Shown here: in pieces, positions 14,530 through 20,168 of the stretch | Position numbering within the stretch: position 1 is the stretch's first letter | Layout: the number at the start of each line of letters is the position of its first letter | Assembly (NCBI GenBank): GCA_002502215.1 | Contig: DAPT01000112.1 | Coordinates: 1-20,168 of the forward strand | Length of the DNA stretch: 20,168 nucleotides | From: Euryarchaeota archaeon UBA124 | Lineage (GTDB): Archaea; Thermoplasmatota; Poseidoniia; Poseidoniales; Poseidoniaceae | Direction of reading: 5' to 3' | The notes under the pieces: model-generated | Databases searched by the model: none | What the model was told of the DNA's origin: nothing | The model's input: the letters and a program-made list of their open reading frames with translations, nothing else | Made by a program: the position numbers and the translations under genes

Positions 14530-16011
14530 ATGCGAACTCCACGGCGGAGATGCATGAGTCCTAATGCGGTCATGATGGGTATGATCTTATTCTTGACTCC
14601 AATCATATGCTCTATTTTCTCAATCCATGACAAAGAATCGAGAGTGAAGTACGGGACTTGGCTGAAAACGATCCACAAGCAACGCTATTATTTGCACGCA
14701 ATGGGATACATCGTCATCATCAGGTGGAAGAATCTAACAGATGGGCTGAATGAACCCATCAAGGAACGTGTCGGCCATTGGACAGATGCTGTTCATGGGC
14801 TTGAGGGTAATGCTGTGCTTTGGATTCAAAATTTCTTCAACAACGATGCTCTTACGTCGTTTCTCAACTTTCATTATCTCTTCGTTTACCTTTTCCTCAT
14901 CTATGTCACAACCGTCTATTTTGCATACACGAGCGATCGAGACATGACCGACAAAGTCACCATGAATTATTTGCTGATTTATGCCATTGCAGTGCCATAT
15001 TATCTGTTCTTCAATGTTGAAGTGACATCCTCATGGATACCTGGGATGGATGCCTTGTTGTATCATGATTCATGGTACGCTACCTTCTATGCAACGCACG
15101 ACCCGTTGGACAATGCTGTTCCTTCGCTTCACGTAGCAATTCCATTTGGTATTTTGATGCTCAATTATCTTCATGTCAAATCAAAAGGCCATACGCTCAA
15201 GGAATGGCGCCATTATCGCTATCATATGTTCATTCTCATCAACACAATGATGTTTATTTTTGCAATTCTCTACCTCGGCATTCACTGGATTATTGATATC
15301 CCTCTCGGAATGATTGTGGGTGGCATCGGTGCATTGTTTATTCATCATCTGCAACCGAGGATAAGAAACGACCATGGTTCAATGTTCAAAGGTGTTGACC
15401 GTGAAAAGGTACGGAAACATGTCTTGGTCGAAGGAACCATTCTTCTCATCCTTTTTGCAGCAATTATGGGTGCTGTCAACCATCAAAGTTCAACAAACGA
15501 AGAACAACCATCGTTCCAGCTTGGTCCTGGAGAAACGGTTCATGACCTGATCGCAGAGATGAACCCGAAATACGGTGCAACAACCACCATTCAGAATATG
15601 GATGATTCAATCAACCTTGAATACGCTATCATTACGGTAAACCTTGCAGAAACGGGATTTTCCAATTTCAGTGTTGACTGGGATCGAATGAAAGCGTTAG
15701 CGGAATACCACTGCACGCAAGGCGTAGCCTGTTCTGCAACACTCCTGCCAAATGAGAGCATTGATCTGAACGTCAAATCACCGAATGTTTACAGCTTTAT
15801 TTTCCTTCATCACGCAGGCGATGATGGTGTTCTGGAAGTAAGGGTGGAATCTGTCTACGAAAATTCCGAAGATTCAATTACACAGGCAGTTGCGCTCTCT
15901 TTGCCATCGCTGTACATCACAGGTTTCGTCGTGTATCGCTTGTATCGACTGAACAACAACGGTCGTGAGTGGTTTGATGCACGACCATCGCATACTTGGG
16001 AAGAAGAGTAA
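14530..16011 (+). CDS. PAP2-family membrane phosphatase/phosphotransferase with extra C-terminal domain
   Basis: A polytopic membrane protein of about 493 residues with a type 2 phosphatidic acid phosphatase core. The active-site motifs are PSLHVA (His201) and HWIIDIPLG (His252-x3-Asp256), the PSLH and HxxxD forms found in the inositol-phosphoryl-ceramide synthase-like PAP2_3 branch. It may dephosphorylate or transfer lipid phosphates. After the core comes a further helix at about residue 300, a roughly 150-residue beta-rich region that probably faces outside and contains a nearby Cys pair (CTQGVAC), and a final helix with a short tail. The start is unsure: ATG 14530 keeps more sequence, while ATG 14554 has both a GGAG motif and a TATA-like CTATAT about 26 bases before it. 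tatC follows after 30 bases. Confidence 0.8.
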   Translation: MRTPRRRCMSPNAVMMGMILFLTPIICSIFSIHDKESRVKYGTWLKTIHKQRYYLHAMGYIVIIRWKNLTDGLNEPIKERVGHWTDAVHGLEGNAVLWIQNFFNNDALTSFLNFHYLFVYLFLIYVTTVYFAYTSDRDMTDKVTMNYLLIYAIAVPYYLFFNVEVTSSWIPGMDALLYHDSWYATFYATHDPLDNAVPSLHVAIPFGILMLNYLHVKSKGHTLKEWRHYRYHMFILINTMMFIFAILYLGIHWIIDIPLGMIVGGIGALFIHHLQPRIRNDHGSMFKGVDREKVRKHVLVEGTILLILFAAIMGAVNHQSSTNEEQPSFQLGPGETVHDLIAEMNPKYGATTTIQNMDDSINLEYAIITVNLAETGFSNFSVDWDRMKALAEYHCTQGVACSATLLPNESIDLNVKSPNVYSFIFLHHAGDDGVLEVRVESVYENSEDSITQAVALSLPSLYITGFVVYRLYRLNNNGREWFDARPSHTWEEE

Positions 16012-16041
16012 GCATTCACTTTTTGGGAACCAGCCCCTGCG

Positions 16042-16860
16042 ATGTACATGGCGTCCTCACCGTCCTTGGAAGACGCCGTAAGCGAACTGATGGATTCTCC
16101 TGGCGGGGAACTTCTCAAATCAGTGCGAGCGTACTTACGAAAACGAGCCACTGCATTGGGTGGGCTGTTTCTGTTTGGTCTGGTTGTTGGGTTCCCCATT
16201 GCAAAAAGAATAGTAACGTGGCTGATTGAAGAGCAACGGCTCCCTGATGATGTCAACGTCATCGTTACCTCGCCGGTTGAATTCCTTATGTTGCAGATTC
16301 AACTTTCGGCGAGTTTTGGTCTCTTCCTAGCACTCTTGCTCCTCATTACGGAAACAACACTTCGTGGTATTCGTCATCCACTTGTTCTTGAGCGAATTCG
16401 AGAACTCAAGATAAGGCCACCAAAACCGGGTTTTTCGTTTGTTCTTTCAATGACATCGAGCCTGATTCTTGCCACGTGTGGAATTCTCTATGCATGGGAG
16501 CTGTTGACACCCATGTTGTTTGAATATCTCAGCAACGACGCTCAGGAAGCGGGGCTTGCAACGCAATGGAAGTTGGGAGCATATGTTGGATTCATCCTGA
16601 ATTTATGCATTGCCAGCGCAATCGGATTCCAAGCACCTGTGGTCACTCTTCTCGCCTTGCGTGTTGGCATGGTCGAGCTTCGGTCGCTTACTGCTTACAG
16701 AAAACACATCTGGTTTTCTGCATTCGTCATGGGTGCTATCTTTTCTCCGCCTGACCCACTCTCGCTCTTCCTCGTCTCCATCCCGGTAATTCTGCTGTTT
16801 GAGGGAGCACTGATTGTCCACCGGATCATGCCGAGGAAATCAGCTCAGGTAAACCATTGA
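16042..16860 (+). CDS. tatC: Sec-independent protein translocase TatC
   Basis: Membrane receptor of the twin-arginine translocation pathway, 272 residues with six predicted helices. Family features include the N-terminal LRKRAT segment, the first-loop SPVEFLMLQIQLSASFG, the fourth-helix IGFQAPVVTLLALRVGMV and the conserved tail FVMGAIFSPPDPLSLFLVSIP ending in LLFEGALI. The loop after helix 2 is divergent from bacterial TatC. Two in-frame ATGs lie at 16042 and 16048; either could be used. No TatA or TatB is in the window. The gene is 30 bases downstream of the PAP2 gene, so co-transcription is likely. Its last 35 bases overlap the end of the convergent PHP gene (16826-16860). Confidence 0.9.
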   Translation: MYMASSPSLEDAVSELMDSPGGELLKSVRAYLRKRATALGGLFLFGLVVGFPIAKRIVTWLIEEQRLPDDVNVIVTSPVEFLMLQIQLSASFGLFLALLLLITETTLRGIRHPLVLERIRELKIRPPKPGFSFVLSMTSSLILATCGILYAWELLTPMLFEYLSNDAQEAGLATQWKLGAYVGFILNLCIASAIGFQAPVVTLLALRVGMVELRSLTAYRKHIWFSAFVMGAIFSPPDPLSLFLVSIPVILLFEGALIVHRIMPRKSAQVNH

Positions 16861-17704
16861 TCACGACCGGCATGTGGCCTGGTCGATGCCCACCGTCGAA
16901 CGAATGGAAGTCCGATCCGACCGTCACTCCAAGACCGTATGCTTCGGCGAGTTTCCACAAACGATGACGGTCATCGTCTGAATGGGACCGATGAAAAGCC
17001 TCGATTGCATCAACGTTCGAGGCTTTCAAATGCTGAATCAATGTTTCATAGTCCACACCATAGTAACGCGGATGTGCCAGCGAGGTAATTCCACCCGCAG
17101 CATGTACCAATGCTGTTGCTTCAGCAAGCGATGGTTTTGGACGTTCAACGTTGCAAGGCCGACCGTCGCCCAGCCATTGTTCGAAGGCCTCATTCATGGA
17201 TTCGACATGACCCGCATCAACCATCGCCATGGCGAGATGGGGACGTCCAACACTGCCTTTGGCACGGGAGAGTACGTCGACTGGATCGATTTTCATTCCA
17301 AATGCGTTCACCTTGTCAATCATCTCGAGCATTCGTGGCACACGGTCTTCGTGAAGAGGTGAAAGCCATACTTCAAATTGTTTCAATCCATCTTCCAGTG
17401 GTTCGTGTGGGAAGTAAGCCAACAAATGCCAGGACGAAGGAGGGCGATTTCGTGAGTTTGCTTCTAGAATTTCACGGTTCCACGGTAGTTCAACATCGCA
17501 TGTGAGCTCGACCCCAGGTATGAATCTGATTCCACGCTCTGAAGCAGCGCGTTTCGCCTCGTCCCATCCTGCGATGGTGTCATGATCGGTTAAGGACCAG
17601 ACTTTGACTTGCTGCTTGGCCATTTCGTCCGCAAGTTCGTCAACGGACAGAGAACCATCGCTGTGCGTTGTGTGGCAATGCAAATCAAAGGAGGACGTCC
17701 ACAT
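16826..17704 (-). CDS. PHP-domain phosphoesterase (RNase AM/YciV-like)
   Basis: A metal-dependent PHP-family hydrolase, 292 residues, similar in length and layout to E. coli YciV (RNase AM), which acts on 5' ends of RNA and on 3',5'-nucleotide bisphosphates. Metal-binding motifs are DLHCHTTHSDG (residues 7-17), LTDHDT (38-43), IPGVELTCD, GRPHLA, LAHPRYYG and GSDFHSF. It is soluble and cytoplasmic. The ATG at 17704 is chosen; a TTG at 17707 is adjacent, and a GGAGGT ribosome binding site lies about eight bases upstream of the ATG. It is the last gene of the folD minus-strand set, 46 bases after the two-helix membrane protein. The substrate within the PHP family is inferred from overall similarity only. 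Confidence 0.87.
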   Translation of the reverse strand: MWTSSFDLHCHTTHSDGSLSVDELADEMAKQQVKVWSLTDHDTIAGWDEAKRAASERGIRFIPGVELTCDVELPWNREILEANSRNRPPSSWHLLAYFPHEPLEDGLKQFEVWLSPLHEDRVPRMLEMIDKVNAFGMKIDPVDVLSRAKGSVGRPHLAMAMVDAGHVESMNEAFEQWLGDGRPCNVERPKPSLAEATALVHAAGGITSLAHPRYYGVDYETLIQHLKASNVDAIEAFHRSHSDDDRHRLWKLAEAYGLGVTVGSDFHSFDGGHRPGHMPVVINGLPELISSA

Positions 17705-17750
17705 CAATCAGACCTCCGCAATCAACCGTTTTGAACCTCTCTCTTCGATT

Positions 17751-18578
17751 TCAAAACAAATCATCCAAGTTCGGCATTTGGGGAACTCCTTTGCTTGGAG
17801 CAAGCAAGTCGTCCAACGAAGGCATATCTGGAACGCTAATCTTCTCGTTTTGTTCCAAATCAGGAAGTTCGGGAAGTGGAATGTGCGCAGGTCCGTCGGT
17901 CACAAACGCACTATGCTGATCGCGTAGCAGTGGGGGTGGGTCTTTTCTTGCTTCTGCACCGGGCAATGGTACGTAGGCTGGACCATCGGTCACAAAATCT
18001 CGATCGTCTGTAGCGATTTCTTCCATTTCCTTTTCTTGAAGTTGAGGTTCAAACAATCCTGATTCAATGTCGGTATTTCGCTCCCTGACAATCGAAGCCG
18101 CCTGAGAGCCGAAATCACCCTTGGAGAGGAGTTCAGTTGCGGATTCAACTCTCTTCGAATCAACGGTTGGATTTTCACCGATGATCGATGTAATGATACT
18201 CGAAGTTTGTTGATTGATCGTGGTTACTTGTCTTGTTCCAACCACGGTACTGCTTGATTCAAAGTCAGCAATTTGCTCCTCAACAGAGCGTCGTTGAGGC
18301 AATTCAGGTACCGGCCGCTCACTGCGGCCCCAGAACGCTATTACGATGAGGCATGCAGTGAGGAGAAGCCAAATCCATTCTTGTTGGGACCATCCCGTAG
18401 GAGCCCAGTAATCGTTGGTATTGCCAGAGAGAAAACCACTGAACAGTGGTTTGAGAAGAACTCGCTGACCGTCTTGACCTGGATACATGCCAAGAAAGGC
18501 ATTTCCAAGCAGTGCGATCATGGACATTGTGGATACAGTGGAAGCAAACGCCGCAGTTTGTGGGGCACGCTGTTCCAT
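17751..18578 (-). CDS. Unrecognised two-helix membrane protein with repeated motifs in its tail
   Basis: No family was recognised. The 275-residue product has two likely transmembrane helices (about 11-31 and 67-83) separated by a 35-residue loop rich in Gly, Trp and Pro, then about 190 residues of polar, probably disordered tail. The tail carries two copies of FVTDGPA-x-x-PLP (195-206 and 225-236) and two copies of VP-x-MP-x-LDDL (249-259 and 265-275), the last ending the protein. By the positive-inside pattern (RSERP after helix 2) the tail is probably cytoplasmic. The gene starts 12 bases after folD on the same strand and is followed by the PHP gene, suggesting an operon. Short repeated motifs of this kind are often docking sites; that is inference. 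Confidence 0.75.
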   Translation of the reverse strand: MEQRAPQTAAFASTVSTMSMIALLGNAFLGMYPGQDGQRVLLKPLFSGFLSGNTNDYWAPTGWSQQEWIWLLLTACLIVIAFWGRSERPVPELPQRRSVEEQIADFESSSTVVGTRQVTTINQQTSSIITSIIGENPTVDSKRVESATELLSKGDFGSQAASIVRERNTDIESGLFEPQLQEKEMEEIATDDRDFVTDGPAYVPLPGAEARKDPPPLLRDQHSAFVTDGPAHIPLPELPDLEQNEKISVPDMPSLDDLLAPSKGVPQMPNLDDLF

Positions 18579-18590
18579 GGACTCACATCT

Positions 18591-19457
18591 TCACGAACAC
18601 AAACGTTCAGTTGCAGTAACAGTGTTGGCCATGAGCATCGCCACTGTCATGGGTCCAACACCACCTGGAACCGGTGAAAGCAGTGATGCGTGCAATGCAA
18701 CATCAGGATGGACGTCTCCAGCGAGCCTCCAGCCTCTTTCTCGGCTCGAATCATCAACGCGATTGATTCCAACATCAACGACGATGGCACCTTTTTTCAC
18801 CCAATCCGGTTGAATCATCTCTGGTCGTCCAACAGCTGCCACAATCACGTCCGCTTGGAGGCATTCTGATTTTGCATCCCTTGTTCTCGAATGGACGACC
18901 GTCACAGTTGCGTCAACTCCACGGGCTGCAAGCAGCAATGCCTGAGGCATACCAACATTGAATGAACGACCAAGAACAACGGCTTTCTTTCCAGTCAAAT
19001 CAACCTCAGCCCAGCGCAACATTTCCATTACACCTGCTGGCGTGCATGGAACCATACCATCGCTTCTTCCTTGCACCAACCGGCCCAAATTCACTGGATG
19101 GAAACCATCAACGTCTTTTCTCGGATCGATTAGTTCTGTCAACGCCTCTTCATTCATATGTTTTGGAAGTGGAGATTGGATGAGGATTCCGTGTAGATCG
19201 TTTTGTTGGTTCATTGACTGAATGTAGTCAGCAACCACGGATTCATCCGTATCTTCAGGTAGTTCAACATGTGTCGAACGAATCCCTAACCGCTCACAGG
19301 AACGAATTTTATTGTTCACATAGACGTGCGAAGCAGGATCGTCGCCAACAATGATAACTGCAAGATGCGGCTGAACAGAACAATTTGCAATACGTTGCTT
19401 GAGTCGTTTTTCCAAATCAGCTGCACACGCTTTCCCGTCGATTCGAGCAGCGCTCAT
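18591..19457 (-). CDS. folD: Methylenetetrahydrofolate dehydrogenase/cyclohydrolase FolD
   Basis: Bifunctional enzyme that oxidises 5,10-methylene-tetrahydrofolate to the methenyl form with NAD(P)+ and hydrolyses it to 10-formyl-tetrahydrofolate, feeding one-carbon units to biosynthesis. From the ATG at 19457 it is 288 residues, the same as E. coli FolD. Motifs: IDGK at the start, YVNNK with catalytic Lys50, GILIQSPLP, DPRKDVDGFHPVNLGRL, PCTPAGVMEML, the dinucleotide-binding VVLGRSFNVGMPQALLL (usually GRSxIVGxP, so two changes), and the end PVPGGVGPMTVAML. The frame extends upstream through an ATG at 19499 into the tRNA, but that extension has no family match. It is downstream of tRNA-Thr and heads the set with the two-helix protein and the PHP enzyme. 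Confidence 0.93.
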   Translation of the reverse strand: MSAARIDGKACAADLEKRLKQRIANCSVQPHLAVIIVGDDPASHVYVNNKIRSCERLGIRSTHVELPEDTDESVVADYIQSMNQQNDLHGILIQSPLPKHMNEEALTELIDPRKDVDGFHPVNLGRLVQGRSDGMVPCTPAGVMEMLRWAEVDLTGKKAVVLGRSFNVGMPQALLLAARGVDATVTVVHSRTRDAKSECLQADVIVAAVGRPEMIQPDWVKKGAIVVDVGINRVDDSSRERGWRLAGDVHPDVALHASLLSPVPGGVGPMTVAMLMANTVTATERLCS

Positions 19458-19510
19458 GAAACGACCAAACGCTTCAACGGTTTGAGCATTCTTGTGCATC
19501 GGATTGGTGG

Positions 19511-19584
19511 AGCCAACGGAGGGACTCGAACCCCCGACCGTCTGATTACAAATCAGACGCACTACCAGACTGTGCTACGTTGGC
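19511..19584 (-). tRNA. tRNA-Thr, anticodon UGU
   Basis: A complete 74-base cloverleaf on the minus strand. The acceptor stem GCCAACG pairs perfectly with CGTTGGC; the D arm is GCAC/GTGC; the anticodon stem TCTGA/TCAGA carries loop TTTGTAA with anticodon TGT (reads ACA, Thr); the variable loop is 5 bases; the T arm is GGGGG-TTCGAGT-CCCTC. The discriminator is U (19511), as in many archaeal tRNA-Thr. The three bases that follow (19508-19510) read CCA, so the 3' end may be genome-encoded. There is no intron. folD lies just downstream on the same strand, and an aminotransferase gene starts divergently on the other side. Confidence 0.95.
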
Positions 19585-19644
19585 CTTGAACCACGGGTCG
19601 TGTCACCCCTTGATGAAGGAAACGGTTCAACCCCACAAGGTCAA

Positions 19645-20168
19645 ATGGGGAACCTGCTTGGCTGGGCCATGGACGAAGCACCCGGTGCATCCCTTGTGAA
19701 TGCGCTTGCTTCAACGCGCCAAGGCAATGATACCATCTTCGGGTGGTATGCACGTTATCTTGCTGCAAAAGAGGAAGGGCACGATGCAGTAAATGGAACT
19801 GCAGGTATACTATTGGAAAACGATGGAACCTTGGCGATCAACAACGTCGTTGATCGGATGCTTCGGGAAGCCCCTGCAGTGGAGTTTTCTTCTTATGCAC
19901 CACTCAAAGGACTTCCAGATTTTCTAGATCTAAGCATCTCACTTGCGCTCGGTGAACACAGAGCGACCATGGAATCATTGGGATTCAGTTTTGTTTCAAC
20001 TGCCTCACCTGGTGGCTCGGGGGCACTCTTCCTCGCTGCAAACAATCTCTGCGAGCGAGGCGATGCTATTTTGCTTCGAGATCGACATTGGGGGCCTTAT
20101 GCAGGTTTTCTCAAAGGATGTGGACTTGAGATGGCAACATGGCCATTGCTTCCCGAAGAAGGAAGCGA
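19645..20168 (+). CDS. Class I aminotransferase, N-terminal part (3' end outside window)
   Basis: A PLP-dependent fold type I aminotransferase, probably of the aspartate/aromatic group, cut by the right edge after about 174 codons. Visible family features are NDTIFGWYARYLA, DAVNGTAGILLENDG, the YAPLKGLPDFLD segment, the cofactor-phosphate region SPGGSGALFLAANNL, and the substrate-cleft segment RDRHWGPYAGFLKGCGL. The Schiff-base lysine would lie beyond the window, so catalytic competence cannot be judged. The ATG at 19645 has an AAGGT motif four bases upstream; a GTG at 19600 in the same frame is the alternative. The amino acid substrate is not determined. The gene is divergent from tRNA-Thr. 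Confidence 0.82.
   Translation, partial: MGNLLGWAMDEAPGASLVNALASTRQGNDTIFGWYARYLAAKEEGHDAVNGTAGILLENDGTLAINNVVDRMLREAPAVEFSSYAPLKGLPDFLDLSISLALGEHRATMESLGFSFVSTASPGGSGALFLAANNLCERGDAILLRDRHWGPYAGFLKGCGLEMATWPLLPEEGS

Noticed and set aside
1805..16011. Idea that the alpha-oxoamine synthase and the PAP2_3-like protein form a sphingolipid pathway
   Set aside because: The genes are about 11 kb apart with no linking lipid genes, and the oxoamine synthase looks at least as much like Kbl as serine palmitoyltransferase.
19458..19562. FolD start upstream, within the tRNA gene
   Set aside because: The frame runs through the tRNA and the added residues do not match the family; the ATG at 19457 gives the standard 288 residues.

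Overview
The window looks like chromosomal DNA of a marine euryarchaeote, most likely Marine Group II (Poseidoniales) or a close relative. This assignment is inference. It rests on an archaeal CTP-dependent riboflavin kinase (DUF120), a DUF835 protein, a tRNA-Thr with a U discriminator base, TATA-like boxes about 25 bases upstream of start codons, and a large share of bacterial-looking genes (SufS/SufE, FolD, TatC, class I aminotransferase) in a compact genome. There is no sign of a prophage, insertion sequence, CRISPR array or rRNA. No stretch longer than about 110 bases lacks a gene.

Left part (1-3000): the end of a Suf-type Fe-S cluster assembly operon (sufS, sufE, sufT/DUF59, joined by ATGA overlaps), then riboflavin kinase on the opposite strand, then an alpha-oxoamine synthase (Kbl/BioF family). 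From 3025 to 4773 there is a minus-strand operon of a DUF309 protein and two unrecognised membrane proteins.

Middle (4800-10400): a plus-strand set of three genes coupled by ATGA overlaps. It encodes a large DUF835 protein with a long disordered tail, a DnaA/Hda-like AAA+ ATPase with long extra N- and C-terminal regions, and a small YkgJ-type Cys-cluster protein. This is the best candidate for an undescribed system: a DnaA-type ATPase is not expected in an archaeon, and its partner is of unknown function. Next come a citrate synthase of the mitochondrial/eukaryote-like subtype and a convergent stand-alone Rieske ferredoxin-like protein.

Right part (10500-20168): a 921-residue RND/MMPL transporter; a glycerophosphodiester phosphodiesterase-like protein whose N-terminal His-Arg-Gly catalytic strand appears to sit at the C-terminus (apparent circular permutation); a PAP2-family membrane protein with an extra beta-rich domain; and TatC. 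On the minus strand follow folD, a two-helix membrane protein with a repeated-motif tail, and a PHP phosphoesterase, which together look like an operon downstream of tRNA-Thr(UGU). The window ends inside a class I aminotransferase.

Four of the five convergent gene pairs abut or overlap at their stop codons, and five junctions are ATGA overlaps, which indicates a compact genome. Functions are assigned from protein motifs read by eye. No database search was run.
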